DNA of 64,000 bases. Origin: UBA5314 sp040217815. Lineage in GTDB: Bacteria; Bacillota; Syntrophomonadia; Syntrophomonadales; Syntrophomonadaceae. This document shows positions 43,235 to 52,833 of the stretch, one piece after another. The DNA is taken from contig JBEHWI010000008.1 in NCBI GenBank assembly GCA_040217815.1, forward strand, positions 1 through 64,000, in the 5' to 3' direction. Both the position numbers and the translations under genes were made by a program. Each line of letters starts with the position of its first letter. The first letter of the stretch is position 1. The notes beneath the pieces were generated by a model. The model searched no databases. It saw nothing but the letters and a program-made list of their open reading frames with translations, and was not told where the DNA came from.

Positions 43235-43310
43235 TGTCTCCCCTCCTTCAATGGTGGAACACCTTAAAAGCTTCTACAGGCAGGGGAGAATACCTTCCCA
43301 AAAATTAACT

Positions 43311-44486
43311 TCATAATAGATAGGTTTCGGCAAATAGTTTCAGAATTTCCCGCCACAATCCGGCCCGGGGCACCTCCCGGGCGGCAACCAGGTTTACCGA
43401 CTTTAGCACCTGGCCGTCCTTTAACACCCTGATCTCACCCAGAACCTGGCCTTCCTGAACCGGCGCGTTTGTATAGGGAAGCACTTCTTTTTCGTAGCTT
43501 ACCTTTTTTTCTTCTCCTTTTTCAACAATGCTTCCCACGTTTCCCTGGGCAACGGCTTCAACCTGGTTTTCAGTGCCCTTGCCGATCGTCACGATGCCAC
43601 ATACATTGTCTTTGGCAAAGAAAGACTGGAAGCCATACCGGGCGAAGCCATAATTCAAAAGCTGCATTGAATCTCGGAAATGCCCGTTTGCCTCAGGAGT
43701 TTTCATTACCACGGCAATCAGGCGCAGAGATCCCCGTTTGGCGGTTGATACCAGGCAGTGCTGCGCTTCATTGGTCCATCCGGTTTTAAATCCATCCGCC
43801 CCCTGGTACCACCACAGCAATTTATTGGTATTGTACAGTTTGAACTTGCCCTGGCGCAGGTTGTATTCCTTTATGGATGTGTATTCCTGGATCTTGGGAA
43901 AGTTTAGGGCATACTGAGCCATTACGGCCATATCATAGGCGCTGGTTACATGCCCCTCGGCCGGCAGGCCATAGGCGTTGACAAAATGAGTGTTGGCAAG
44001 CCCCAGTTCTTTGGCCTTTTGATTCATTCTCTCCACGAAAGCCTGGTGGCTTCCTTCCAAATGCTCGGCCACTGCGACACAGGAGTCGTTGGCCGATCCA
44101 ACCGCTATGGCAATGAGCATTTCTTCAAAGCTCATTTCTTCCCCAGGTTCCAAATATACCTGGGAGCCGCCCATTTTCCAGGCATTTTCACTGGTGCTGA
44201 CCCGATCTTTCAAACCTACTTTACCCAGTTGCAGGTCTTCGGCGGCCAGTATCAAAGTCATTAATTTGGTCATGCTGGCTGGAGCCAACTTCTCTTGCTC
44301 ATTCTTAGCCAAAAGCAGTCTGCCGCTGTCCGCATCCATGAGTACGTAGGCTTCGGCCTTTACATCGGCTGCCGCGTTGGCGTTGGTTTTAGGCTTTGCA
44401 TCATTGGCCCCCAGAACTGGAGGATAGGCGGGAACGAGTAGAAAAGCCAGGAGCAGCAATCCCAGGACAACCCGTTTGCACATCAT
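43311..44486 (-). CDS. dacF: D-alanyl-D-alanine carboxypeptidase DacF
   Basis: 391 residues with a signal peptide (RVVLGLLLLAFLLVPAYPPVLGA). Active-site motifs SMTK near residue 72, SAN (GSANDS) near 132 and KTG (FKTGWT) near 236 are intact. PBP5-like C-terminal beta domain and a membrane-anchoring amphipathic tail (LWREILKLFAE) are seen. It trims spore cortex or forespore peptidoglycan. It lies just upstream of spoIIAA on the same strand, as in Bacillus. Confidence 0.93.
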   Translation of the reverse strand: MMCKRVVLGLLLLAFLLVPAYPPVLGANDAKPKTNANAAADVKAEAYVLMDADSGRLLLAKNEQEKLAPASMTKLMTLILAAEDLQLGKVGLKDRVSTSENAWKMGGSQVYLEPGEEMSFEEMLIAIAVGSANDSCVAVAEHLEGSHQAFVERMNQKAKELGLANTHFVNAYGLPAEGHVTSAYDMAVMAQYALNFPKIQEYTSIKEYNLRQGKFKLYNTNKLLWWYQGADGFKTGWTNEAQHCLVSTAKRGSLRLIAVVMKTPEANGHFRDSMQLLNYGFARYGFQSFFAKDNVCGIVTIGKGTENQVEAVAQGNVGSIVEKGEEKKVSYEKEVLPYTNAPVQEGQVLGEIRVLKDGQVLKSVNLVAAREVPRAGLWREILKLFAETYLL

Positions 44487-44629
44487 CAGGCAGGCACCTC
44501 CCCAAAAATCCGTTGTTAGATTATATTGGGGAAAACAGGCTATTATGCCAGACTTGAAACCTATCTTGGCACCAGGTTGGCCTGGAGCATTACCAATCCA
44601 TATTTTCTAAAGGTTGGGAAGTTAAATAT

Positions 44630-45472
44630 CTACGGTTGTATATCCACGGCAACATCAGCGGGTTTTCCAAAATATACCCAGCTGGTGGCGACGGCGTCTA
44701 CGCCGGTCCGGGCAAAGAGGGCTGCATTGCCCTCATTTATGCCGCCGGCCGCAATAAGGGTGATGCGCGGATTAATCCTGCGTATTTCTTCTATCATTCT
44801 GGCCAGATCATCCGGCTTCCATTTATCGAATTGAATACCATCAATTCCCGTTCTGGCCAGCAACCGGGCCTGATCTTCATCCTCGACTTCAACTATTATT
44901 TTCTTTTCCCTGGTTTCAAGGCGCATCTGCTCCAGAAGAGCCGGAAGGGCTTCAAATCCGCCCAGAAAATTGACATGCTGTTTAAATATGAGCACCGTTT
45001 CCGACAGGCCCAGGCGGTGGGGAAAAGCCCCACCGGCCAGGATTGACTTTATGCTCAGCTCCTTGGTCCCGGGAAAGGATTTTCGGGTGGCTACGATGGA
45101 GATGCCCGGATTAACGGCCCTGGCCTCATCGACCATTTTTCTGGTTCTGGTGGCAATACCGGAGCAGTATTCAACCAGGTTAAGGCACACCTTCCAGGCC
45201 ATATGCAGAGAGGCAGCGCTCCCTTCTCCTGCAATCAGAAGGGTTTGGGGAGAAACCCTTGTGCCTGAAGGAAGATAGTGCTGAGCCTTGATACCCAGTT
45301 TGCCGAAGATCCTCACTACTTCTTCAATTCCAGAAAGAACCGTGTCTTCTCGGGAGGTGAAGCTTATCCTGCCTTCCCTGCCGCCTATTCCCAGAACGGT
45401 TGTAGTTAAGTCCAGGTAGGGAACGTCTTCCTTTATCAAGTTGTCTAAAAACTCATCGCTCACATACACCAT
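44630..45472 (-). CDS. modD: ModD-like protein (quinolinate phosphoribosyltransferase fold)
   Basis: 280 residues. The NadC-like fold is visible in DVPYLDLTTTVLGI, CSGIATRTRKMVDEAR, TRKSFPGTKELSIKSILAGG and HRLGLSETVLIFKQHV. This last set is typical of ModD, which accompanies molybdate ABC genes; its reaction is not known. Position directly downstream of modA supports ModD over NadC, and no nadA or nadB is adjacent. Confidence 0.85.
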   Translation of the reverse strand: MVYVSDEFLDNLIKEDVPYLDLTTTVLGIGGREGRISFTSREDTVLSGIEEVVRIFGKLGIKAQHYLPSGTRVSPQTLLIAGEGSAASLHMAWKVCLNLVEYCSGIATRTRKMVDEARAVNPGISIVATRKSFPGTKELSIKSILAGGAFPHRLGLSETVLIFKQHVNFLGGFEALPALLEQMRLETREKKIIVEVEDEDQARLLARTGIDGIQFDKWKPDDLARMIEEIRRINPRITLIAAGGINEGNAALFARTGVDAVATSWVYFGKPADVAVDIQP

Positions 45473-45547
45473 GTCATTTCTACCCCTTAGGCTCCCGTGT
45501 ACTCGAAACCACGGTACTACTTATTTGTTTTCCGATTCGGGAGCTTT

Positions 45548-46369
45548 TTATTTAGCTTTTTCAAAGCCGTACTTGGCAAATACCTGCATGGCTTGATCGC
45601 TCTGTAAAAACGTCAAGAAATCTTCAGCAGCGGCGCTGTTCTTAGAAGAACCTATAACGGCAGCGGGCAGCACCACCGGCTCATGGGTCGAAGGCAAAGC
45701 AGTTGCGGCAACCCGCACCTTGTTCGAGGTCATGGCGATGGTATTCCAGACCAGCCCGGCATCAGCATCACCCGCTTCAACCCAGGAGGTTATCTGCATC
45801 AGGTCTTTGCCCACTACCAGTTTGGCCTGCACCTGGTCCCACACTTTAAGCGTCTGCAGGGTCTGCTGAGCGGTTCGGGCCGCTGGGACAGTCTGGGCTT
45901 CGCCGATTCCAATTTTCTTGATTTCCGGCCTGGCCAGATCTTCAAAGCTGTTGATGTCAGTATTGTTCTTCCCTACAATTAAAACCAGTTCATCACTTAA
46001 TAGGTTTTTCCTGGTGCCGGCTTTGAGCAAGTTCTTCTGCTCCAGGTCATCCATTTCCTTCTTGCCCTGGGAAATGAAAATATCGGCTGCGGCGCCCTGC
46101 TCAATCTGAGTTTTCAGTGATCCGGAGGGGCCGTAATTAAAGGTTATCTGCACGTCGGGTTTGGAACCTGCATACATGACTTTTAGCTCTTCCATGGGAG
46201 TCTTGAGGCTGGGAGCAAGCGACACCAGTAGATTGGTCGTTTGAGCCTGGGTATTGGCTGCCTTTTGTTTATTGGAGCAGGCCGCCAGAGTTGACATGAT
46301 CATCATAAGGGCCACAATAAGAATGAATCCCCGCTTAAAGGCCGGGCTCAATACGCTTTGAACTTTCAT
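45548..46369 (-). CDS. modA: Molybdate-binding lipoprotein ModA, second copy
   Basis: 273 residues from ATG 46369 (AAGGA seven bases upstream). A lipobox (MSTLAAC) ends the signal. LLVSLAPSLKTPMEELKVMY, FNYGPSGSLKTQIEQGAAADIF and EAGDADAGLVWNTI are ModA signatures; the Ser/Ala oxyanion contacts are present. It differs considerably from the copy at 48209, so they are not a recent duplication. Confidence 0.88.
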   Translation of the reverse strand: MKVQSVLSPAFKRGFILIVALMMIMSTLAACSNKQKAANTQAQTTNLLVSLAPSLKTPMEELKVMYAGSKPDVQITFNYGPSGSLKTQIEQGAAADIFISQGKKEMDDLEQKNLLKAGTRKNLLSDELVLIVGKNNTDINSFEDLARPEIKKIGIGEAQTVPAARTAQQTLQTLKVWDQVQAKLVVGKDLMQITSWVEAGDADAGLVWNTIAMTSNKVRVAATALPSTHEPVVLPAAVIGSSKNSAAAEDFLTFLQSDQAMQVFAKYGFEKAK

Positions 46370-46440
46370 AGCCATCCTTCTTTCATATCCATAGTATCAG
46401 GTTTTCATAAAGGTTCTGGTTGTCAAATACTGATGCTCAT

Positions 46441-47508
46441 TCATGGCTTTAGGGTCATGATCCTGTCCGGATCCAGACAGATCTTCCAGGGCAGGGGCTG
46501 GTCTTTCAATTCCAGCCACCGGTCCCGGGGCATCTCCCACTGCAGATGATAATCGCCGGGGCCGGACGGTTTTCGTTTCAGGGTTAAATAAACCGTATTG
46601 CGAAACGGCGTATCGTTTACAAAGCTGGGCCAGCAGTTGAAGACATTTTCCCGACTTTCCTCCCCCGCGCGGCTCAGGTAATGGGCTCTGATTCCTATAT
46701 GGCTAACTCCATCTTCCCCCACCGGCCGGACCTTGAGCTTGACATCCCAATCCAGGGCTTGAACCTGATCGGGACTTAAGACTTTGGCTTCGGTGAAGTT
46801 TTTGCATCCGGTAAGCCGGGCTGCGGCTACGGTAGTAGGGTTTTGAAAAACCTCTTCCTTCACCCCGCAGGCTTCAATCCGGCCGTCAACTATAACCACC
46901 ATTTGCCCGGCCATTCGGTAGATCTCCTCAATGTTATGGGTCACAAAAAGAGTGATGCCCTGATAACCTGACAGTACTTCCAGCAGTTGTTTGACCATCT
47001 GACTGCGCAGGTGTTCATCCAGGGCCGAAAAGGGTTCATCCAGGAGCAGCACCCTCGGTCCAGAAGCCAGAGCTCTCGCCAGGGCCACCCGCTGCTGCTG
47101 CCCGCCGGAAAGCTGGTAAGGATATCTTTTCTCAAATCCCTCCAATTTGATCATTTCGAGCATCCTGCGGGCGGTTTCCCGTTTTTCAATCTGGTTTTTC
47201 CCGTCCAGAGCAAAAGTTATGTTTTCCTCAACAGTCATATTGGGGAACAGTGCGTAATTTTGAAAAAGGAAGCCCACCTTCCTCTTGCGGGCCGGCAGAT
47301 TGATGCCCTGGGAAGAGTCGAACAGGACCTGCCCGTTAAGGATGATTTTTCCCTCATCCGGCTTTTCCAGTCCGGCAATACAGCGCAGAGTCATGCTCTT
47401 GCCCGCGCCGGAGGCCCCCAGCAAGCCGGTAACATCGTCTCCAGCGGCAAACTTCACCTGCAGGGTAAATCCGGGCAGTTTCTTTTTTATATCAAGCATA
47501 AGTTCCAT
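46441..47508 (-). CDS. modC: Molybdate ABC transporter ATPase
   Basis: 355 residues from ATG 47508. Walker A GASGAGKSMTLR near residue 36, signature LSGGQQQRVALARAL near 132, Walker B VLLLDEPFSALD near 152 and switch VTHNIEEIYR near 185 are intact. A TOBE/MOP-like domain occupies the last ~100 residues. It begins four bases after the modB stop. Confidence 0.9.
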   Translation of the reverse strand: MELMLDIKKKLPGFTLQVKFAAGDDVTGLLGASGAGKSMTLRCIAGLEKPDEGKIILNGQVLFDSSQGINLPARKRKVGFLFQNYALFPNMTVEENITFALDGKNQIEKRETARRMLEMIKLEGFEKRYPYQLSGGQQQRVALARALASGPRVLLLDEPFSALDEHLRSQMVKQLLEVLSGYQGITLFVTHNIEEIYRMAGQMVVIVDGRIEACGVKEEVFQNPTTVAAARLTGCKNFTEAKVLSPDQVQALDWDVKLKVRPVGEDGVSHIGIRAHYLSRAGEESRENVFNCWPSFVNDTPFRNTVYLTLKRKPSGPGDYHLQWEMPRDRWLELKDQPLPWKICLDPDRIMTLKP

Positions 47509-47512
47509 ATCA

Positions 47513-48187
47513 CTACCTGCCAGCCGGCGCCTGCTTTCTCTGGGCATCCACCCAGTAATTCATCACGCTCATCAGAACCAGAGATATTAAGAAGACTAAA
47601 AAGACCCAGACCATAGCCTGCTCCATCTCCCCGTTTTCCACGGCAAAGAAGATGGCCACCGGAATGGTCTGGGTCTTCCCCGGTATGTTCCCAGCTACCA
47701 TGAGAGTAGCCCCGAACTCGCCCAGAGCCCGGGCAAAAGCCAGTATGGTCCCAGCTATGATCCCTGGCCAGGCCAGAGGAACGGCTACCCTCCAAAAAAC
47801 CTTCCATTCAGACGCCCCCAGGGTACGGGCGGCATTAATGGTATTTATATCGATCTGTTCAAAAGCGCCCCGGGCGGTTTTGTACATGAGGGGAAAGGCT
47901 ACTACCGTGGCAGCGATGACCGTGGCCGGCCAGGAAAAAATGATCTGTATGCCCCGTTCATAGAGCATATGACCAAAGGGGCCATTCTTCCCCAAAAGCA
48001 GCAGGAGGAAAAATCCCACTACGGTTGGGGGCAAAACCATGGGCAAGGTAAGCACGCCGTCGATAAAGCCTTTTAATCTCCCCCGGTACCCGGCCACCAA
48101 CCAAGCCGTTATAAGGCCCAGGAAAAAGGTTGCCATTGTTGCTGTAATTGCTGTTTTAAGTGATATCCATAAGGGCGCCAGGTCCAT
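47513..48187 (-). CDS. modB: Molybdate ABC transporter permease
   Basis: 224 residues, five to six membrane helices. DGVLTLPMVLPPTVVGFFLL is the classic ModB block and ARTLGASEWKVFWRVAVPLA is the EAA loop contacting ModC. It lies between modA and modC. Confidence 0.93.
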   Translation of the reverse strand: MDLAPLWISLKTAITATMATFFLGLITAWLVAGYRGRLKGFIDGVLTLPMVLPPTVVGFFLLLLLGKNGPFGHMLYERGIQIIFSWPATVIAATVVAFPLMYKTARGAFEQIDINTINAARTLGASEWKVFWRVAVPLAWPGIIAGTILAFARALGEFGATLMVAGNIPGKTQTIPVAIFFAVENGEMEQAMVWVFLVFLISLVLMSVMNYWVDAQRKQAPAGR

Positions 48188-48208
48188 TTAAAGTTTAAGT
48201 CTCCTTAC

Positions 48209-49012
48209 CTACTTTGCGAGCACCGTAAATCCATATTTTTCGAAAACGGCCTTGGCCTGGGGACCGCTTAAATAAGCCATAAAGGCTTTGGCTACGTCGG
48301 CATTCTTACTGGTTTTAATAACCGTTGCCGGATATACAATCGGAGTATGGGTGCCGTCGGCAGCAACTGCTACAACCTTTACTTTATCAGAAGTTTTGGC
48401 ATCTGTCGCGTAAACCACTCCAGCATCAGCATTGCCGGTAGCGACCCAGGTCAGCACCTCTTTTACGTCCTTGCCGTAGACTGCCTTGCCTTTAACCTGG
48501 TCGAGGATGTTCAGTTTGGTGAATACCTCTTCGGCATACTGTCCGGCCGGAACGCTCTTGGCCTCTCCCAGCGCCAGTTTTTTAATGCCCTCCCCGGTTA
48601 CTCCTGAGAAATCAGTTATATTGGCTTTGGAATCACTGGGAACGATCAAGACGAGCTTGTTGCCCAGCAGGTTTTTAATGGTGTCATCCATGGTCAAGCC
48701 TTTAGTTTTCAACTGGTCGATCTGCTTGGTGGCGGCGGATATGAATACGTCAACATCCGCTCCCTGTTCGATCTGCTGTTCCAGGGTTCCTGAAGCACCA
48801 TAGTTAATAGTTACTGTTACGTTGGGGTTTTCCTTGGCATAATTGGCCTTTACTTCATCCATGGAATCCTTCAGACTGGCAGCAGCGGATACGGTCAGAG
48901 ACGCTTTTTGAGCCGGCGCGGTAGTGTTTGCATCCTTCTTAGAACAGGCGGCCACACTGCATAAAAGGATAAGCGATAATAGTGCGGCAAGAATGATTCT
49001 GGCTTTCTTCAT
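48209..49012 (-). CDS. modA: Molybdate-binding lipoprotein ModA, first copy
   Basis: 267 residues from ATG 49012, after AGGAGGTATTGTTA; the open frame extends 24 codons further without support. Signal peptide with lipobox LLCSVAAC. LTVSAAASLKDSMDEVKANY and INYGASGTLEQQIEQGADVD form the oxyanion site; ATGNADAGVVYATDA follows. First gene of modA-modB-modC-modA-modD. Confidence 0.92.
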   Translation of the reverse strand: MKKARIILAALLSLILLCSVAACSKKDANTTAPAQKASLTVSAAASLKDSMDEVKANYAKENPNVTVTINYGASGTLEQQIEQGADVDVFISAATKQIDQLKTKGLTMDDTIKNLLGNKLVLIVPSDSKANITDFSGVTGEGIKKLALGEAKSVPAGQYAEEVFTKLNILDQVKGKAVYGKDVKEVLTWVATGNADAGVVYATDAKTSDKVKVVAVAADGTHTPIVYPATVIKTSKNADVAKAFMAYLSGPQAKAVFEKYGFTVLAK

Positions 49013-49436
49013 TAACAATACCTCCTGCTTTCCCAAAACATTATTAAGGCATGCTAAATATCGAAACATTCTGTTATCAGCCAATAATTCCGCTCGAATA
49101 ATCTCGTCATAGGCCGGTTAAACATGTCGTAGTTAAACGCTATTCAGGTGCATTAGTAATGTTTTGTATTGTTTTGTTATTTTTTATTATAAATAAGCAG
49201 GGTCAAGTTAGGCAAGCAAAAGCTTCTTGTTCAATGTCAATCTTTTGGAGCAATAAGAATGTATCCAATAAAAAGGCCATAGCGAAAGTCAGGCCAACAT
49301 GATATTATGAAAAATAATTGCTTTGCCATGGTAATTAATGTTTGTTTATGCCCTGTTACTCCATGCCGAATGCCTTTTTATTACTGTTGTCCATAATAGA
49401 AGACTGTCATAGAAACAAGTGTAAAGGAGAAGCGAC
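49013..49436. promoter_or_regulatory. Divergent regulatory region of the mod cluster
   Basis: About 420 AT-rich bases between modA (-) and the HTH-PBP regulator gene (+). It must hold both promoters. No Moco-RNA or ModE-box is recognisable by eye, and no ORF of note is present. Confidence 0.5.
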
Positions 49437-50399
49437 ATGAGTGATAATGTTTCCTTGACTCCCCAGGAAGTGGCCGACATTTTGAAAATTGCCAAAAACA
49501 CGGTTTATGAACTGGTTAAAAGAGGAGAATTGAACTCCTACCGGGCCGGTAAAAAGATTCGCTTTGACTTAAAGGATGTCGAAGAATACAAGAGTCGGAC
49601 CTCCAGCATGAAAGATTCCAATGTATATAATAGGAGCTCTGCAGAACAATCGGCTTACGCTTCAGCTGCGGTTCTGAACACCGAGAGATTAGCCCCGAGC
49701 ATTATCATCAGCGGTCAGGACATCATGCTGGACATACTGGTAAGGCACTATCAAAACCACTACCCCAACCTGAGCGCCCTGCGCTCGTATGACGGCAGCT
49801 ACAACGGTCTGTATAATCTATACCTGGGCAAAATTCAAGTGGCTACCACCCATTTGTGGGACGGTGATTCCAACCAGTACAATATCAACTATGTACGAAG
49901 GATGCTCCCTGGCATCCCGGCCATAATTATTCACCTGGCCTGTCGTATGCAGGGCTTCTTCGTAGCCAAAGGCAATCCCAAGGGATTAAAGGATTGGAAT
50001 GATTTCAAGAGAGAAGACCTGGTGATGATAAACCGGGAAAAGGGTGCCGGAACCCGGGTTTTACTTGATGAGCACCTGAGGCTTCTCAATATTTCCCCCT
50101 GGAGCATAAAAGGCTATGATAACGAAGCAACCTCGCACCTGGCGGTGGCAGGCAGCGTAGCCAGAGGCCAGGCCGATGTCGGAATTGGCAGCGAAAAAGC
50201 CAGCCTTCAGGTTAAAGATATAGATTTTATTCCTCTACAAATGGAACGATTCGAAATGGTGGTAAAAAAGGAAGACTCCAACCAGGCCTGGTTCGAGGCG
50301 CTGATGGGAATCATCCGCACCCCGGGATTCAGAGCCGAGCTGGAGGGAATCGGTGGCTATGAGCTGCGGGAACTTGGTCAGATCATCACCGAGACCTAA
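49437..50399 (+). CDS. HTH (excisionase-type) plus PBP-like regulator, probable molybdate/tungstate sensor
   Basis: 320 residues. The N-terminal ~55 residues are a MerR/excisionase winged helix (LTPQEVADILKIAKNTVYEL and AGKKIRFDLKDVEEY). After a linker, residues ~85-320 match the PBP-like domain found in molybdate regulators (IIISGQDIMLDILVRHY, EKGAGTRVLLDEHLR, RGQADVGIGSEKAS). It is divergent from modA, so it probably controls the mod operon in response to bound oxyanion. This is a ModE alternative. AAAGGAG precedes the ATG. The stop overlaps the convergent alcohol dehydrogenase stop. Confidence 0.83.
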   Translation: MSDNVSLTPQEVADILKIAKNTVYELVKRGELNSYRAGKKIRFDLKDVEEYKSRTSSMKDSNVYNRSSAEQSAYASAAVLNTERLAPSIIISGQDIMLDILVRHYQNHYPNLSALRSYDGSYNGLYNLYLGKIQVATTHLWDGDSNQYNINYVRRMLPGIPAIIIHLACRMQGFFVAKGNPKGLKDWNDFKREDLVMINREKGAGTRVLLDEHLRLLNISPWSIKGYDNEATSHLAVAGSVARGQADVGIGSEKASLQVKDIDFIPLQMERFEMVVKKEDSNQAWFEALMGIIRTPGFRAELEGIGGYELRELGQIITET

Positions 50400-51508
50400 A
50401 AGGATGGCTTTATTACCTGCTCAAGCAAGGCTTGCAGTTCTTCAAATGACGGTTTTACCAGGCTGTTGTTCAGGTTCCTGGCCTGAGAACAGATCACTAA
50501 AAAGGTCCTTTTCTCTTCTTCGCTCAACATCGGCACCGGACCGGTTAAATCCAACATTACCTGGGAGAAATCATGCAGTCCCCTGAAGCCTGCTATTTCC
50601 AAAGCCTGCCCGGCCCTTGCCTCTCCTTTGCCATTAAGGAACCAGGCCAAAGCCGGCATTATATAGCCGTTGGCCCGGCCATGGGGAGTTCCTTTAAAAT
50701 AGGTGAAAGAATAGCCCAGGGCATGCGGTATGGAAGTGCCGGTCTGGCTTATAACCGTGCCTGCCAGCATAGATGCGTAGAGCAGCTGAGAGCGCATCGC
50801 ATCATCGGGCAGCCCTTTCGTCTTATCGAGTTCCCTGAGCAATCCACCCAAAAGGAACATGGCTTCGCTTGCCAGCACATCGCTCATGGGACTGTGCCGC
50901 ACGGTCAAATATGATTCAAATACATGAGAGAAGGCATCGACGGCTGTATCAACAGTTATTTCCCTGGGAAGCGACCGGGTATAGGCCGGATCAAGCAGAG
51001 CCACCCGAGGAACAAGCAGGGGCGAAGCTATGCTCTTTTTACTATTGATGGCCGGGTAAGTCAAGATGCTGTATTGGGTAACCTCCGAGCCGGTGCCGGC
51101 AGTAGTGGGAACCGCAGCCAGGGGGAGAGCCCTGGCAAATTGGGCATTAAAAAGCTCTTCATCGCCCAGGTTGTTGCAGGTCAGAACAGCGATGGCTTTG
51201 GCCGCATCCAGGGGTGAACCTCCACCGATCCCAATTACAAAGTCAGCCTTCTCACGGCGGGCGATGGAGGCCGCCCCGCGCATGGCTCCTACTTCCGGAT
51301 TGCTCTTAACTTCATCAAAAACCGTCCATTCGATATGGGCCTCCGCCAGGGACCGGCAGACATCATCCAGGGCTCCGTTTCGCTTTGCCGAACCGCCCTG
51401 CCCGCAGACTATAAAGGCCTTTCTACCCAGGGCCAACGCATCGGGATTATCCGCAACCGCCTTCCATCCGAAAATTACTTGGGTGGGGCAGTACCATTGC
51501 CAGTTCAT
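50396..51508 (-). CDS. Iron-containing alcohol dehydrogenase
   Basis: 370 residues from ATG 51508 (AAGGAGTG upstream). Cofactor site GGGSPLDAAKAIAVL near residue 92 and AAVPTTAGTGSEVTQY near 132 are family marks; iron ligands are in DAFSHVFESYLT (Asp/His near 190) and HALGYSFTYFKGTPHGRANG (two His near 260). It lies 17 bp after pdp in the same direction, so it may reduce acetaldehyde from deoxyribose breakdown. Confidence 0.9.
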   Translation of the reverse strand: MNWQWYCPTQVIFGWKAVADNPDALALGRKAFIVCGQGGSAKRNGALDDVCRSLAEAHIEWTVFDEVKSNPEVGAMRGAASIARREKADFVIGIGGGSPLDAAKAIAVLTCNNLGDEELFNAQFARALPLAAVPTTAGTGSEVTQYSILTYPAINSKKSIASPLLVPRVALLDPAYTRSLPREITVDTAVDAFSHVFESYLTVRHSPMSDVLASEAMFLLGGLLRELDKTKGLPDDAMRSQLLYASMLAGTVISQTGTSIPHALGYSFTYFKGTPHGRANGYIMPALAWFLNGKGEARAGQALEIAGFRGLHDFSQVMLDLTGPVPMLSEEEKRTFLVICSQARNLNNSLVKPSFEELQALLEQVIKPSF

Positions 51509-51525
51509 TTTGTCACTCCTTAAAT

Positions 51526-52830
51526 TCAACTTATTGTCTCAATTATCAATGGGCGTGGCGTAGGTGCGATGTCGTCTATCCGCAATGCCTCCTCCAAGCT
51601 GCGGCAGGCCGGCTCCAGGTCGTCCTCGCGGCGGGCATGGATTATGGCCAGGACCTCGTTTTCTTGCACCGCTTCTCCAACCTTTTTACAGAGTTCGACG
51701 CCCACGGCCGGATCGATCGGATCACCTAGGCGCTCCCTTCCCGCACCCAGACGGGCGGCAGTAATGCCAACCTGCAGGGCGTCCCAGGACCCGATATATC
51801 CGCTTTGCCTGGAAGACCAGGCATATTTTACAGGCGCCTGGGGCAGTCCATAGCCCGGTTTGCTAAAATCAAGGCAGCCACCTTGAGAAGAAATGATCTC
51901 CTTAAGCTTGCAAAGGCCCCATCCCTTGCACAGAGCCTCTTTCACCCAGTTCTGCGCCTCACCCAGTTCAGTGAAGCGCCCGCCCAGAACCAGCATGTGG
52001 GCGGCCAGATAAAGGCAGGCTTCCTCTAAGTCAACCGGCCCCTGTCCCATCAGAGTTTGTATGGCTTCTTTGACCTCCAGGGCGTTCCCCACCGCCTGGC
52101 CCAGGGGTTGATTCATATCCGAAAGAACCGCCACCACCCGGCGGCCCGCTCCGGCTCCTATCTTGACCATAGTCCGGGCCAATTGAACAGCCTGCTCCAG
52201 ATCTTTCATGAACGCCCCCTGCCCCACCTTGACGTCCAGGAGGATGCCTTCGGCGCCGGCAGCGATCTTTTTGCTCATCACGCTTGAAGCTATAAGGGGT
52301 ATGCTTTCCACCGTTCCGGTCACGTCGCGGATGGCATAGAGACTTTTGTCGGCCGGAACCAGGTTGCCGCTCTGGGCGATAACCGCCGCTTTGACTTCTC
52401 TCACCTGTTTAATAAATGAAGGCCGGTCCTGTTCCACCTGAAAACCGGGAATCGATTCCAGTTTGTCAATGGTCCCCCCGGTATGCCCCAATCCCCGGCC
52501 GGACATTTTAGCAACCGGCACTCCAGCTGCCGCCACCAGGGGCAGGATGATCAGGGTGGTCTTGTCCCCCACCCCGCCGGTACTGTGTTTATCAACCTTA
52601 ATTCCTGGTATCTCGGAGAGGTCGACCACATCCCCGGAAAAGGCCATGGCCATGGTCAGGTCCCGGGTTTCGCGCTCACTCATACCCTGAAAGTAGACCG
52701 CCATGGCCCAGGCTGCGATCTGGTAATCCGGCAGCGAATGATCGCTTATTCCCCTTACCAGCCAATCTATTTCGGCCTGGCTCAATTCAAAACCGTTTCT
52801 CTTTTTTATAATGAGCTCCTGCATGTTCAT
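51526..52830 (-). CDS. pdp: Pyrimidine-nucleoside phosphorylase
   Basis: 434 residues. KHSTGGVGDKTTLIILPLVA (phosphate/K+ loop) near residue 85 and KMSGRGLGHTGGTIDKLESI near 110 are diagnostic. It cleaves uridine, thymidine and deoxyuridine to base and (deoxy)ribose-1-P. Three bases after the deoB stop, and the product feeds DeoB. Confidence 0.95.
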   Translation of the reverse strand: MNMQELIIKKRNGFELSQAEIDWLVRGISDHSLPDYQIAAWAMAVYFQGMSERETRDLTMAMAFSGDVVDLSEIPGIKVDKHSTGGVGDKTTLIILPLVAAAGVPVAKMSGRGLGHTGGTIDKLESIPGFQVEQDRPSFIKQVREVKAAVIAQSGNLVPADKSLYAIRDVTGTVESIPLIASSVMSKKIAAGAEGILLDVKVGQGAFMKDLEQAVQLARTMVKIGAGAGRRVVAVLSDMNQPLGQAVGNALEVKEAIQTLMGQGPVDLEEACLYLAAHMLVLGGRFTELGEAQNWVKEALCKGWGLCKLKEIISSQGGCLDFSKPGYGLPQAPVKYAWSSRQSGYIGSWDALQVGITAARLGAGRERLGDPIDPAVGVELCKKVGEAVQENEVLAIIHARREDDLEPACRSLEEALRIDDIAPTPRPLIIETIS

Positions 52831-52833
52831 AGC

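Noticed and set aside
44630..45472. NadC (quinolinate phosphoribosyltransferase) for the modD gene
   Set aside because: The fold is shared, but the sequence blocks and the position behind modA fit ModD; nadA and nadB are not adjacent.
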